A DNA stretch of 38,015 bases from Rubrivivax sp. (GTDB lineage Bacteria; Pseudomonadota; Gammaproteobacteria; Burkholderiales; Burkholderiaceae_C), in contig JAEUPF010000168.1 in the NCBI GenBank assembly GCA_016790425.1, positions 1 through 38,015 on the forward strand, written 5' to 3'. The notes below the pieces were generated by a model. The model saw only the letters and a program-made list of their open reading frames with translations. It made no database searches and was not told the DNA's origin. How positions within the stretch are numbered: position 1 is the stretch's first letter; each line of letters opens with the position of its first letter. Below are positions 18,026-26,798 of this stretch, in pieces. The translations under genes were made by a program, and so were the position numbers.

Positions 18026-19591
18026 TCAGGCGGCCGCTGCCGCCGCACCGGCGCTGAAGGCGTCGATCGCCGACTTCAGCCGCTCGGCCTGGTCGCGCAG
18101 GCTCTGCGCCGCGGCGGCCGACTGCTCCACCAGCGCCGCGTTCTGCTGCGTCATCTGGTCGAGCTGGCTGACGGCGGCGTTGACTTCGGTGAGGCCCTCG
18201 GACTGCTGTGCCGCCGAGGTGGTGACGTCGCCGATGCGGTCGGAAACCTCGTGCACCGCGGCGCTGATGCGCTCCATCACCGCGCCGGCACCGGCCACCA
18301 GGCGCGCACCCGATTCGACGCGCTCGACCGAGCTGCCGATCAGCACCTTGATCTCGCGCGCCGCCTCGGCGCTGCGCCCCGCGAGGTTGCGCACCTCGCC
18401 GGCCACCACCGCGAAGCCGCGCCCCTGCTCGCCGGCCCGCGCCGCCTCGACGGCGGCGTTCAACGCCAGGATGTTGGTCTGGAAGGCGATGCCGTCGATG
18501 ACGCCGATGATCGAGGCGATCTTCTTGGAGCTCTGGTCGATGTCGTGCATCGTCGAGCGCACCTGCGTCACGACGTTGCGGCCTTCGGCGGCCACCTGTG
18601 CGGCCGACAGCGCCAGCGTGCTGGCATGGCGGGCGGCGCTGGCACTGGCGCCGACGGTGCCGGTGAGCTGCTCCATCGAGCTGGCGGTCTGCTGCAGATG
18701 GCTGGCAGCCTGTTCGGTGCGCGCCGAGAGGTCGTCGTTGCCGGCGGCCACTTCGCCCGAGGCCAGGCGCACGCTCTCGACGGTTTCGCGCACCGTGCCC
18801 ACCAGCTGCGACAGGCGCTGCTGCATCGTGGCGAGCGCCACGATCATGCTGCCCAGTTCGTCGCGCCGCGGTGCCGGCAGCGCGGCAGCGAGGTCGCCGG
18901 CGGCGATGCCGCGCATCGAGCGTTCGACCTCGCGCAACGGCCGCAGCAGCGAACGCAGCATCAGCGCGCTGGCCAGGCCGATGCCCAGCAGGCACGCGAG
19001 GCTGGCGGCGACTCCGGCGCCCAGCAGCGTGCGGCTGGTGGCCGCGGCTGCGTGGTAGCTGGCCGCCGAGCGCGCCTGCGTCAACGGGATCAGCGCCTGC
19101 AGCGGCTTGACGGCGCCCTTGTGCAGCACGGCCCAGTCGTCTTCGAGCACTTCGGTGAGGACGGCCTTGTCCTTGGCCTCGTAGCCGCGCTCGAGCTTGG
19201 CGAGCGTGGTGTCGACGAGCTTCCACTGCCCGCGCAGCTGGCCGTAGGCCGCCAGCGCCTCGCCTTCGCCGAAGGTGACGGCGGCGTGGCGTGCCAGCGC
19301 CGACCATTGCTCGGCGAGCGCCTTGCGCGTCTCGCGCAGGTGATTCAGCGAGCCGGGGACCGGCAACTGCTCCAGCAGCACCGCGGCGGCGCGGAAGCGC
19401 ACCTCGAGCAGGCCGTTCTCGATGCGCTGCATGCGCGTCAGCGCGTCGATGTCGCGTTCGTAGAGCCCCTCCAGCGCGCGCTGGTTGACCTGGTTCGACC
19501 CCGCGGCCAGCGCGGCGAGCACGCCGATGCCCACCAGCGCGAGAGCGGTCAGCGCCATCAGGCGGGCGCGGATCGAGAGCGAGAACTTCAT
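18026..19591 (-). CDS. Methyl-accepting chemotaxis protein (4HB-type sensor)
   Basis: A 521-residue transmembrane chemoreceptor; start ATG at 19591. A membrane helix (about 11-31) is followed by an all-helical periplasmic domain of about 155 residues that looks like a four-helix bundle, a second helix (about 189-212), a HAMP domain (about 213-265), and the cytoplasmic signalling hairpin. The hairpin tip [20 protein letters not shown] with [17 protein letters not shown] is the CheA/CheW contact region and is fully conserved. The C-terminus ends in an Ala run with no NWETF-like tether for CheR. The ligand cannot be read from sequence. Neighbouring genes are not chemotaxis genes, so this is a stand-alone receptor. 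Confidence 0.95.
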   Translation of the reverse strand: MKFSLSIRARLMALTALALVGIGVLAALAAGSNQVNQRALEGLYERDIDALTRMQRIENGLLEVRFRAAAVLLEQLPVPGSLNHLRETRKALAEQWSALARHAAVTFGEGEALAAYGQLRGQWKLVDTTLAKLERGYEAKDKAVLTEVLEDDWAVLHKGAVKPLQALIPLTQARSAASYHAAAATSRTLLGAGVAASLACLLGIGLASALMLRSLLRPLREVERSMRGIAAGDLAAALPAPRRDELGSMIVALATMQQRLSQLVGTVRETVESVRLASGEVAAGNDDLSARTEQAASHLQQTASSMEQLTGTVGASASAARHASTLALSAAQVAAEGRNVVTQVRSTMHDIDQSSKKIASIIGVIDGIAFQTNILALNAAVEAARAGEQGRGFAVVAGEVRNLAGRSAEAAREIKVLIGSSVERVESGARLVAGAGAVMERISAAVHEVSDRIGDVTTSAAQQSEGLTEVNAAVSQLDQMTQQNAALVEQSAAAAQSLRDQAERLKSAIDAFSAGAAAAAA

Positions 19592-19655
19592 GGGCGGCGG
19601 CCTGCTGCGTGCCTGGGGATGCCGTGTTCGTGCCCGCTGTTGCGGGCGCGCGTCG

Positions 19656-20108
19656 TCACTGCGTGGGCAGGCCCTTGCTCGACCACTCCGGGAAGCCGCC
19701 GCGGAACCACTGCACCTTGCTGTAGCCGGCCTTCACCGCCACCGCCGAGGCCTTGTAGCTCTTCCAGCACTCGCCGGCGTTGCAGAAGAAGACCACCGGC
19801 GCGCCCTTGTCGGCGGGCAGCTTGGACAGGTCGAAGGCGTCCTGCGTCGCGTCGAAGTCGGCTGCCTTGGCGCTCTTCTCCTTGTACGGGACGCTCCGGG
19901 CGCCCTTGATCGTCTTCTCGGCGTATTCGGCGGCGACGCGGGTGTCGATCACCGGCACGCCGGCATCGAGGAGCTTCTTCACCTCCTCGGCGCCGACCAC
20001 CTTCACGCCGGCCAGGGTGGCCGGCGTCTCGGCGGCGGTGGCGGGCAATGCCGTGCCGAGGGCGAAGGCCGCCGCGGCGGCGAGCTGGATCCAGGTGCGC
20101 TTGTTCAT
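19656..20108 (-). CDS. Periplasmic rhodanese-like protein
   Basis: A 150-residue protein. ATG at 20108 is preferred over upstream codons because AAGGAAG lies about 6 nt before it and it begins a clear signal peptide ([18 protein letters not shown], cleavage likely after ATAA, residue 26). A single rhodanese domain follows: [20 protein letters not shown], then the active loop [14 protein letters not shown] with Cys109 as the likely sulfur-carrying residue and a second Cys at 114, and WFRGGFPEW near the end. Rhodaneses move sulfane sulfur; a periplasmic single-domain form could act in thiosulfate or sulfide handling or redox repair. It sits between the Rieske operon and the chemoreceptor gene on the same strand, with 189-bp and 64-bp gaps, so it is probably transcribed alone. 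Confidence 0.88.
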   Translation of the reverse strand: MNKRTWIQLAAAAAFALGTALPATAAETPATLAGVKVVGAEEVKKLLDAGVPVIDTRVAAEYAEKTIKGARSVPYKEKSAKAADFDATQDAFDLSKLPADKGAPVVFFCNAGECWKSYKASAVAVKAGYSKVQWFRGGFPEWSSKGLPTQ

Positions 20109-20297
20109 GGGCAACTTCCTTGCTGCGAGTCCGGTTGCGGGCGGGCCGCGTCGGCTGCGCCCAGGGGTGCCCGCAACTTCGGCCTGGAGCGGGCCAGACT
20201 TGAGTGCTGCTGCGGCCGCCGGGCCGCCGCTGATTCGCGGCTGGCGCGCCGATGCGGCGCCGGTCACGCGCCGATCAGGCGCCGATCGCCCGCGGCC

Positions 20298-21482
20298 TCA
20301 CTCGCGGAAGTTGCCGCAATTGGCCAGGCGCACCTGCGCGCGCGCCGGGTCGCGCTCGACGCCCACCGGGTCGCCGCCGGCGGCCACCACCTCGAGCTGG
20401 CGCCTGAGCAGCCGGCGCAGGAGCGCGATGCCGCGGTCGCTGGTGCGCAGGTGCTCGGCCGAATGCGCGGCGATGGCACCCTGGCTCACCTGCGCTTCGT
20501 AGTCGCCGGGGAAGCGCCGGTGCTCCTCGTCGCTCAGCTCCCACCAGAACTTGCCGTTCATCTTCGAGCGCATGCGGCCGATCTCGCCGGCTTCGCGCAC
20601 GCGGCCGGCAACGTAGATGCGAAAGTGCGTGTCGTCGATCGGCAGCACCCAGCCGATCGACTCCACCGGGCCGAAGCGGTGCAGGCGCGGGCTGGGCACG
20701 ACGCGCAGCGTCGGCAGCACGGCCTCGGTGACGCGACGCAACGGCGCGCCGTCCTCGAGCGCGCGCCACGACAGCGCCTGCACGCCGCGGCCGACGTCGC
20801 TCCACTGCACCTTGGGCATCTGCGCCATCGCCGGCACGAACTGCGTGCCCGAGAAGGTGCCGTGCAGGATCGGCACGTGGTAGCTGTCGACGACGTTCTC
20901 GTAGTGCTGCAGCCAGTTGCAGGGAATGATGGGCGGGCCGCCGCCGCCCAGGCTGGTGTCGTCGGCCTCGATGAACTCGCCGGCGCCCGGCTCGTCGAGC
21001 ACGTCGTAGGCGGGCAGCAGCGGCTTGCGCGCCGGCGGGCCGAGGTAGGCGAAGACGAGGCCGTAGCGTTCCTCGAGCGGATACCACGGCTGGCGCACGT
21101 TGTGGCGCAGCGCCGCGCCGCCTTCGGGCTCGCACGGCTGCTCGAGGCAGCGCCCTTGCGCGTCGAAGAGCCAGCCGTGGTAGCAGCAGCGCAGACCCTC
21201 GGGCTCGACGCGGCCGTAGTACAGCGAGGCGCCGCGGTGCGCGCAGCGCGGATGCAGCAGGCCCGGCCGGCCGTGGCCGTCGCGGAACAGGATCAGATCT
21301 TCGCCGAGCACGCGCACCGGCTTCGGTTCGCTGCCGGCGTCGCGCGCCAGGCCCACCGGGTGCCAGTAGCGGCGCAGCAGTTCGCCCATCGGCGTGCCGG
21401 CGCCGACCTCCGTCAGGCTCTTGTCGTGCACCGCCGGCGCGAGGCCGTAGGCGGTGCCCTGGTCGATTTCAGGCGCGGACAA
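20298..21482 (-). CDS. Rieske [2Fe-2S] ring-hydroxylating oxygenase, large subunit
   Basis: A 394-residue protein starting at TTG 21482 with a strong SD (AAGGAAGGG) 7 nt upstream that overlaps the stop of the preceding gene. The Rieske cluster ligands are C80 and H82 (HPRCAHRGA) and C99 and H102 (CCYHGW). The mononuclear iron site motif is NWLQHYENVVDSYHVPILHG with H202 and H207. The architecture matches phthalate 4,5-dioxygenase/vanillate demethylase-type single-subunit oxygenases, which hydroxylate or demethylate aromatic acids using electrons from a reductase. It is the last gene of the operon with a ferredoxin, an FAD protein and a Bug-type binding protein. No classical FNR-type reductase is present, so the adjoining ferredoxin may deliver electrons (inference). 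The substrate is unknown. Confidence 0.92.
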   Translation of the reverse strand: MSAPEIDQGTAYGLAPAVHDKSLTEVGAGTPMGELLRRYWHPVGLARDAGSEPKPVRVLGEDLILFRDGHGRPGLLHPRCAHRGASLYYGRVEPEGLRCCYHGWLFDAQGRCLEQPCEPEGGAALRHNVRQPWYPLEERYGLVFAYLGPPARKPLLPAYDVLDEPGAGEFIEADDTSLGGGGPPIIPCNWLQHYENVVDSYHVPILHGTFSGTQFVPAMAQMPKVQWSDVGRGVQALSWRALEDGAPLRRVTEAVLPTLRVVPSPRLHRFGPVESIGWVLPIDDTHFRIYVAGRVREAGEIGRMRSKMNGKFWWELSDEEHRRFPGDYEAQVSQGAIAAHSAEHLRTSDRGIALLRRLLRRQLEVVAAGGDPVGVERDPARAQVRLANCGNFRE

Positions 21483-21489
21483 GGCGGGA

Positions 21490-21498
21490 CCCTTCCTT
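21490..21498 (-). promoter_or_regulatory. Shine-Dalgarno supporting the TTG start of the Rieske gene
   Basis: AAGGAAGGG on the minus strand, 7 nt before TTG at 21482. Its first base is the last base of the upstream stop codon, so the two genes are probably translationally coupled. Confidence 0.7.
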
Positions 21499-22535
21499 CA
21501 CTGCGGCTGCGCGCCCGAAGCGCGGATCAGGCTGATCCAGCGCGGCGCCGAGCGCGCGAACTCGGCGGCGAACTCCTCCGGCGTGCTGCCGAGCGGCGTC
21601 TGCCCCTGCTCGACGAGCCGGGGCAGCACGTCGGGCAGGCGGATGACGGCGGCGATCTCGCGCTGCAGCCGCTCGACGATCTCCTTGGGCGTGCCGGCCG
21701 GCGCGTAGGCGGCCACCCAGACCGGCAGGTCCATGCCCTTGAAGCCCTGCTCCTCGAACGTGGGCACGTCGGGCATCGCCGCCGAACGCTGCGGGCCGGC
21801 CATCGCCAGCGCCTTCAGCTTGCCGGCGGCCACCTGCGGCTTGGCGCCCACGGGGCTGGCGAAGGTGACGTCGAGCGTGCCGCCGATGACGTCGGTGATG
21901 GCCGGGATCTCGCCCTTGTACGGCACGTGGTTGAGCGCGATGCCGTGGTCGCGAACGAGGATGCCGCCGTAGATGTGCCCCGACGAGCCGATGCCCCAGC
22001 TGCCGTACGAGACCGGGCGGCCGAGCTGCTTCACCCAGGCGACGAAGCCCTTGAGGTCGTTGTACGGTGCGTTCCCCGGCGCCGTGAGCAGCACGCTGCC
22101 CAGCGACACCTGCGTGATCGGCGTGAAGTCGCGCACCGGGTCGAACGGCATCTTCGGGAACAGCACGGTGTTGTTCACGTGCGTGGACATCGTCGTGATC
22201 ATGAAGGTGTAGCCGTCGCCCGGCGCGCGCGCCACCGCCTCGGCGCCCTTGATCGTGTTGGCGCCGGGGATCGCGTCGACGTTGACCTGCTGCCCCAGGC
22301 GCGCCGCGAGCTTCTCGGCGATGACGCGGTTGAGCACGTCGATGGCGCCGCCGGGGTTGAACGGCGACACCAGGCGGATGGGCTTCGCCGGCCAGGCCAC
22401 GCCGGTGCCTTGCGCGCGGCTCGCGGTGGCCGGCAGCAGTGCAGCGGCCGCCAGCGAAGCCAGCGAGGCAACGGCGCCGCGGCGCCCGCGGCAGGGCGCG
22501 GCGGGGTGGCTGGGCGAGAAAGGCTTCGGCTTCAT
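21498..22535 (-). CDS. Bug/TctC-family tripartite tricarboxylate transporter binding protein
   Basis: A 345-residue periplasmic binding protein; ATG at 22535 with AGGAG about 8 nt upstream. An N-terminal export signal (basic CRGRRGAVAS, hydrophobic LASLAAAALLP, cleavage near TASRAQG) precedes WPAKPIRLVSPFNPGGAIDV, the typical start of mature Bug proteins. Other family marks are IPGANTIKGAEAVARA, HVPYKGEIPAITDVIGG, DVTFASPVGAKPQ, and the end LVEQGQTPLGSTPEEF. Bug proteins bind carboxylates or aromatic acids for TctAB-type uptake or for sensing. No TctA/TctB membrane genes are nearby, which is common in Burkholderiales. Lying 15 bp before the Rieske gene, it probably captures the substrate of this pathway (inference). 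Confidence 0.93.
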   Translation of the reverse strand: MKPKPFSPSHPAAPCRGRRGAVASLASLAAAALLPATASRAQGTGVAWPAKPIRLVSPFNPGGAIDVLNRVIAEKLAARLGQQVNVDAIPGANTIKGAEAVARAPGDGYTFMITTMSTHVNNTVLFPKMPFDPVRDFTPITQVSLGSVLLTAPGNAPYNDLKGFVAWVKQLGRPVSYGSWGIGSSGHIYGGILVRDHGIALNHVPYKGEIPAITDVIGGTLDVTFASPVGAKPQVAAGKLKALAMAGPQRSAAMPDVPTFEEQGFKGMDLPVWVAAYAPAGTPKEIVERLQREIAAVIRLPDVLPRLVEQGQTPLGSTPEEFAAEFARSAPRWISLIRASGAQPQ

Positions 22536-22619
22536 CGTGCGTCTCCTGCCATCGTGCATCGTGGGCGTCGGGCGCAGGATATCGGCGGCGCCCCCGCCGG
22601 CACGCGCGTGCTTACCCGG

Positions 22620-22635
22620 CCGCCGCTCGCGGCGG
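22620..22635. other. Hairpin just after the flavoprotein stop
   Basis: Perfect 7-bp arms ccgccgc/gcggcgg with a 2-nt centre, directly after the flavoprotein stop codon (22637-22639) and 85 nt before the Bug gene. It could lower read-through or stabilise the upstream mRNA. There is no T-tract. Confidence 0.35.
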
Positions 22636-22636
22636 T

Positions 22637-24778
22637 TCAGGCCGCCGCCGCGCTGGGCGCGCCGATCGAACCCATCGCCGCGATGTTCTCGGCATGGCGC
22701 GGGCGGTAGTTCGATTCGAAGTCGCCCCAGAAGGCGATCGGCCGGTCGCTCACCGCCACGTCGCCGCGACGGCCGGCGTCGCGGCTGCCGTTGCCGACGG
22801 GGCCGTTGCCGCGCGCGATGACCAGCCACTTGTGCCACTCGGGCGGGTCCATCGCCGGGAAGTCCAAACGCTCGAAGTGCAGGTAGGCGCTGGAGGCGCG
22901 GCGCGCTTCGCAGGCGCTGACGATCATCTGCGCGCAGGTGAGGATGTCTTGCACTTCCAGCACGCGCATCAGCTCGTGCGGGTTGCCGGCGGGCACGCGC
23001 GGCGCCTCGTTCGCTTCGAGGTCGGCCAGCCAGCTGCGCGCCAGCGCCAGCAGCGGGGCGTTCTTCGGCTCGCTGCAGTAGTTCTGCATCACGCGCGCGG
23101 TGGCGGCGTTGAGCTCCTTCCAGTCGGGCCCCGTCGCCGCCTGGGCCAGCGGCGCATGGACGCGCGCCTTCTCGCGTTCGACCTGCGCCGCATCGGGCGG
23201 CGGCGCCGAGGCCAGCGCGCGCGCCGCCAGCGCCGCGCGCGCGCCGGCATAGCGGCCGCTGCACGCCGCGTGCGCGTGGTCCTGGCCGCCGAAGAGGCCG
23301 TCGCCGGCACCGAACAGGCCGGGCAGGTTCGACTGCAGGTCCCAGTCGACCAGCAGGCCGCCGCACACGCCCTGGTCGCCGAAGGTCCGTTCCTGCGGCA
23401 GCACCGGCTCGCGCATGCCGTGGCCGCGCAGGAAGTCGTAGCTTTGCAGCATGTCGCGCTCGGGGTCGAAACCGGCGGCTTCGTAGGTGCGCTTGACCGG
23501 GATGCGCGTCTTGCCCTCGTTGCCCACCATCACGCCCCAGATCGCGCGCCGCTCCATCTCGGGCATGCCGGCGAGGTCGGCATAGAACGGCGGCGTGAAC
23601 TCGCCGGCACGCATGCGCGCTTCGAGGTCGGGGATGGGGCGCGGACCGAGGTACTCCTTGCGGCCCGGGTGCGGCTGCGAGCTCGACCCGCCGCCCATGA
23701 TGAAGAACTTCTGCCCGGCCACCGGGCGGCAGCGCTCGGCCACGGTGGCCAGCGGCCGGCCCCAGGCGTCGACCCACGGCACCTCCTTGCCGTTGGCGTC
23801 GACGATCGTGCACGGGTACCAGGTGTTGATGGCGTTGCCGCTGCCGTAGGGCGGGTACGAGTAGCCGCTGCCGAACGGCGAGCGCATCGACTTCTCCATC
23901 ATCGTGAACTCGGCCCCGGCGCGCCAGGCGATGGCGTAACCCGAGCCCGAGCACGAAGGCGGGCGGAAGGTGGACAGCCCGCGCAGCTCGGAGGAGAAGG
24001 TCCAGATGCGCTGCGGCCGGTTCGCCGCCAGCACCACCGCCTTGGCACGCGCGACGACGAAGGCACCGCTGCGCACATGCACGCCGGTGGCGCCGACGAC
24101 GCGCGCGCCGGTGCGGCCGCCTTCGGTGAGCAGCGAAGTCACCGCCACGCGGTCGAAGACGCGCACGCCCAGGCGCCGGCACGCTTCGCGCAGCAGCGGC
24201 TTGTAGTCGTGCCCCCACACGCGCAGCACGGTGCGGTTGGCGTAGTCGTAGGCGAAGAGCAGGCGGCTCGCCGGGTCGCGGAAGTCGGCGCCGGCGAACT
24301 CGCCTTCGTCGTCGCGCACCTTGCCGCCCATGCGCTCCATCTCGAGCAGTGTCTCGTAGGCCGAGGCGCACTGGATGTACGTGGAGATGCCGCTGCGCCA
24401 GCCGCCCTGGTTGTCGACCAGCGCCTGCGCGAACTCGGCGGGCGCAACGGCCGAGGCGGGGTTGTCGGCCGCCCATTGCCAGTGGTCGACGCCGGCGCCG
24501 CCGGCGCCACTGCGCTCGGTGGCCGCCTTCTCGAGGATGACGACGCGGGCACCGCAGCGCGCCGCGGCGATGGCCGCCCAGACGCCGGCGATGCCGCCGC
24601 CGAGCACGAGCACGTCGCAGTCGATGTTGCGCTGCTGCCCGTAGGCGATGGCGTAGGGCCAGGGGAGCAGCCGGCCGTTGGCGGCGGCGTTCGTGCCGTT
24701 CGTGCCGTTGATGCCGTTCGTGCCGTTCGCGCCGTTCTTGCCGTTCGTGCCCGGGTTCATGCGCGGTGCGTCAGACAC
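22637..24778 (-). CDS. FAD-binding protein of the fumarate reductase / APS-reductase alpha type
   Basis: A 713-residue flavoprotein. GTG at 24778 is chosen because GGGGAG lies 7 nt upstream; it overlaps the ferredoxin stop by 8 bp. An ATG six codons later is the alternative. Residues 10-30 are an Asn-Gly-X repeat. The FAD dinucleotide fold is VLVLGGGIAGVWAAIAAARC (G60-G65) followed by VVILEKAATERSGAGGAG, and LPGLFGAGDGLFGGQDHAHA closes the FAD site. The length and C-terminal helical domain resemble AprA-like or succinate dehydrogenase flavoproteins more than simple oxidases. Fused context with a 2x[4Fe-4S] ferredoxin gene mirrors the AprBA pair. With Bug and Rieske genes downstream, it may be a desaturase/reductase or electron-transfer step in degradation of an organic acid. 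The exact reaction is not identifiable. Confidence 0.85.
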   Translation of the reverse strand: MSDAPRMNPGTNGKNGANGTNGINGTNGTNAAANGRLLPWPYAIAYGQQRNIDCDVLVLGGGIAGVWAAIAAARCGARVVILEKAATERSGAGGAGVDHWQWAADNPASAVAPAEFAQALVDNQGGWRSGISTYIQCASAYETLLEMERMGGKVRDDEGEFAGADFRDPASRLLFAYDYANRTVLRVWGHDYKPLLREACRRLGVRVFDRVAVTSLLTEGGRTGARVVGATGVHVRSGAFVVARAKAVVLAANRPQRIWTFSSELRGLSTFRPPSCSGSGYAIAWRAGAEFTMMEKSMRSPFGSGYSYPPYGSGNAINTWYPCTIVDANGKEVPWVDAWGRPLATVAERCRPVAGQKFFIMGGGSSSQPHPGRKEYLGPRPIPDLEARMRAGEFTPPFYADLAGMPEMERRAIWGVMVGNEGKTRIPVKRTYEAAGFDPERDMLQSYDFLRGHGMREPVLPQERTFGDQGVCGGLLVDWDLQSNLPGLFGAGDGLFGGQDHAHAACSGRYAGARAALAARALASAPPPDAAQVEREKARVHAPLAQAATGPDWKELNAATARVMQNYCSEPKNAPLLALARSWLADLEANEAPRVPAGNPHELMRVLEVQDILTCAQMIVSACEARRASSAYLHFERLDFPAMDPPEWHKWLVIARGNGPVGNGSRDAGRRGDVAVSDRPIAFWGDFESNYRPRHAENIAAMGSIGAPSAAAA
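24692..24745. repeat. 9-bp coding tandem repeat (six units) in the flavoprotein gene
   Basis: Units of cgtgccgtt in the plus strand, with small changes, encode Asn-Gly-Thr/Lys/Ala/Ile tripeptides at the N-terminus of the FAD protein. The unit length of nine keeps the frame, so copy-number change would only alter tail length. Confidence 0.8.
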
Positions 24779-25064
24779 GGAAGTGCTCCCCGGTGGCCTT
24801 GCGCTTGAAGCGCACGCGCTGCTGCAGCGGGTGGTTCAGGCGGATCGCGCCCGGCCGCGGGCAGTCGTCGACGCAGGGGCCGCAGTACCAGCACTCGTCG
24901 GGATGCAGGATCAGCGGCGGCTTGCCCTTCTCGGGGTTCGGGATGAACACGTCCTCCAGGCACACCGTCAGGCAACGGTTGCAGCCGTCGCAGACGGCCT
25001 CGTCGAACAGCACCGGGTTGCCTGGGGTGATGCGGTTGGGTCGGGCGTAGACGGGCTCGTCCAT
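24771..25064 (-). CDS. Ferredoxin with two [4Fe-4S] clusters
   Basis: A 97-residue protein. ATG at 25064 is preferred, with GAGG about 9 nt upstream; an ATG at 25115 would add a basic 17-residue tail without family support. The first cluster motif is CDGCNRCLTVC (C25, C28, C31, C35), and the second is CWYCGPCVDDCP (C58, C61, C64, C68). The cysteines cross-pair in the usual ferredoxin manner. The C-terminus (RLNHPLQQRVRFKRKATG) is basic. It overlaps the flavoprotein gene by 8 bp, so the two are made together and are likely subunits of one complex, as in AprB/AprA-type pairs. First gene of the operon after the regulator and the palindrome. Confidence 0.92.
   Translation of the reverse strand: MDEPVYARPNRITPGNPVLFDEAVCDGCNRCLTVCLEDVFIPNPEKGKPPLILHPDECWYCGPCVDDCPRPGAIRLNHPLQQRVRFKRKATGEHFRV
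24786..24791 (-). promoter_or_regulatory. Shine-Dalgarno deciding the GTG start of the flavoprotein
   Basis: GGGGAG on the minus strand, 7 nt before GTG 24778 and inside the ferredoxin gene. It favours GTG over the ATG at 24760. Confidence 0.6.
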
Positions 25065-25137
25065 GAAGGCTGGCCTCGCGGCGGGTGGTCGAGCGAAGCG
25101 CTCGCGCTGAAGCATCGCCCGAAGGCGCGCCCGTTGT

Positions 25138-25159
25138 CTGTCCTCAGCGCTGAGGACAG
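25138..25159. promoter_or_regulatory. Perfect 22-bp palindrome, candidate operator of the ferredoxin operon
   Basis: Positions 25138-25148 (ctgtcctcagc) are exactly mirrored by 25149-25159 with no spacer. It lies 16 bp after the LuxR-type regulator's stop codon and 73 bp before the ferredoxin ATG on the same strand. Zero spacing and moderate GC fit a dimeric regulator's site better than a terminator stem, though a terminator for the regulator gene is the alternative. Confidence 0.55.
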
Positions 25160-25175
25160 CGGCGGCGCCGCGGCG

Positions 25176-25976
25176 TCATAGGCACAGCGCGAACAGCTCG
25201 GCCTGGCTCGTCACGCCCACGCGCGCGTAGCCGCGGCGGCGGTAGGTGAGCACGCTCGTGAGGCCGATGGCCAGGTCGAGCGCGATGCCCTCCGAGGTCA
25301 TGCCCACCAGCACGCGCGCCAGCACGTCGCGCTCGCGCCGCGTCAGCGCCGCGCCGAGCGCCGCCAGCCGCGCCGCCGCCGCTTCGATGCGATCGCCGCG
25401 CTCGCGCGAGCGCAGCCGCATGCCCACCATCGCCACGTGCTTCAGCGCCAGCGCCGCCAGCAGCGGCGCCAGCGCTTCGATGGCTGCGAGTTCGGCCGCG
25501 GCAAACGGGCCGCCCGCTTCCAGCCGGTACAGGTTCAACGCCACGAGCTGGCCGCCTTCGCTGCTGGCGGCCACCGTCAGCCGCTCGAGCAGGCCGAAGC
25601 GGCCGTAGCAGGCTTCGCGGTAGGCGCCTTCGCCGATGGCGGCGCGGCGCTGCAGCCGCACGGCCACGCGGCCACGCTCCAGCGCCAGCGCGAGGTTCGG
25701 GTCGTGCCGGTACAGGCCTGCCAGGTACGCCTGCTGCACCTCGGCCACATGCTCGCCGCCGCGCCAGCTCGCCGATTCGAGCACCGGCGGCCGTGTGTTG
25801 CCGGCAAAGCGCATCAGGCACGCGTGGTCCACGGCCACGCCGCGGTTGAGCGCTGCCAGCAACTCGGCCGCGAAGGTAGTGCCGCCCAGCGCCGCCACGA
25901 CCGGCGCCAGGGCTGGCGACTCCAGGCACGGCGCCAGGGCCGCGCCGGGGGCTTCGGTGCTGCTGCTGCTGCTCAT
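25176..25976 (-). CDS. LuxR-type transcriptional regulator
   Basis: A 266-residue protein. ATG at 25976 is chosen; the open frame reaches upstream to 26249 but that part is basic, low-complexity and overlaps the fabA promoter region. The N-terminal 190 residues form an unassigned sensor domain ([20 protein letters not shown], then [20 protein letters not shown]), possibly GAF-like. The C-terminal 60 residues are a LuxR/GerE helix-turn-helix: [40 protein letters not shown], then [16 protein letters not shown]. It is upstream of, and in the same direction as, the ferredoxin-flavoprotein-Bug-Rieske operon, so it is the likely regulator. It has no response-regulator receiver domain, so a directly sensed ligand is expected (inference). 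Confidence 0.88.
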   Translation of the reverse strand: MSSSSSTEAPGAALAPCLESPALAPVVAALGGTTFAAELLAALNRGVAVDHACLMRFAGNTRPPVLESASWRGGEHVAEVQQAYLAGLYRHDPNLALALERGRVAVRLQRRAAIGEGAYREACYGRFGLLERLTVAASSEGGQLVALNLYRLEAGGPFAAAELAAIEALAPLLAALALKHVAMVGMRLRSRERGDRIEAAAARLAALGAALTRRERDVLARVLVGMTSEGIALDLAIGLTSVLTYRRRGYARVGVTSQAELFALCL

Positions 25977-26247
25977 CGGCGAATGGTGCGGCGCCCGCGA
26001 GCGTATCCGGCCTCGCCGGCCGCAGGGGCACATCGGGTGCGCGCCGCCGCTGCCGCGGCCCACGGGGCTTTCCCGCATGGCGCTGGTGCGGTTGAGCCAG
26101 CGCAACCCGCGCTGTGGCCCGGTCGCTGGCCGTGCGGGCACAATGGCGCCCACGCCCGCTGGCCCGCCAGAACGGCCAGCGGCGACGCCGGCGCCCAGGC
26201 CGCACCGAAGCGCCACGCGCCGCCCGCCCCCGAACGCAAAGCCGACC

Positions 26248-26796
26248 ATGTCGCCAACGTCGCCGCGCGCCAGCCAGCGCGAGCTCGGCCGCCACTCCTA
26301 CGGCCGCGAGGATCTGCTGGCCTGCGGCCATGGCGAACTCTTCGGCCCCGGCAACGCGCGCCTGCCGCTGCCGGACATGCTGATGTTCGACCGCATCGTC
26401 CACATCGACGACAGCGGCGGCGCGCACGGCAAGGGGCAGCTCGAAGCGCAGCTGGACATCCGGCCCGACCTGTGGTTCTTCGCCTGCCACTTCGAGACCG
26501 ACCCGGTGATGCCCGGCTGCCTGGGGCTCGACGCGCTGTGGCAGCTGGTGGGCTTCTGGCTCGGCTGGCGCGGCAACCCCGGGCGCGGCCGCGCCCTCGG
26601 TGCCGGCGAGATCAAGTTCTTCGGCCAGGTGCTGCCCACGGTGAAGCAGGTGACCTACCGGCTCGAACTGAAGCGCGTGATCGAGCGCAAGCTGGTGATG
26701 GGCATCGCCGACGGCCGCGTGCTCGCCGACGGGCGCGAGATCTACGCCGCCACCGACCTCAAGGTCGGCTTGTTCACCTCCACCGAGGACTTCTGA
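26248..26796 (+). CDS. fabA: 3-hydroxydecanoyl-ACP dehydratase/isomerase
   Basis: A 182-residue protein, ATG at 26248. FabA dehydrates 3-hydroxyacyl-ACP and isomerises trans-2-decenoyl-ACP to cis-3, the branch point for unsaturated fatty acids. The hot-dog fold active site is present: His81 in [14 protein letters not shown] and Asp95 in [12 protein letters not shown], matching the E. coli His70/Asp84 pair. Other family parts are [10 protein letters not shown] and [15 protein letters not shown]. An N-terminal extension of about 10 residues relative to E. coli is seen. fabB follows after 2 bp. The 271-bp divergent gap to the LuxR-type gene holds the promoter; no clear hexamers were recognised. 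Confidence 0.95.
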   Translation: MSPTSPRASQRELGRHSYGREDLLACGHGELFGPGNARLPLPDMLMFDRIVHIDDSGGAHGKGQLEAQLDIRPDLWFFACHFETDPVMPGCLGLDALWQLVGFWLGWRGNPGRGRALGAGEIKFFGQVLPTVKQVTYRLELKRVIERKLVMGIADGRVLADGREIYAATDLKVGLFTSTEDF

Positions 26797-26798
26797 AC

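Noticed and set aside
17956-18048. Upstream extension of the lipoprotein gene
   Set aside because: It would overlap the chemoreceptor gene, is Arg/Pro-rich and would put a long basic stretch before the lipoprotein signal.
20109-20267. N-terminal extension of the rhodanese
   Set aside because: The internal ATG at 20108 has a better ribosome site and a clear signal peptide that would otherwise be buried.
25977-26249. N-terminal extension of the LuxR-type regulator
   Set aside because: The added 91 residues are low complexity, cover the divergent fabA promoter region and have no family support.
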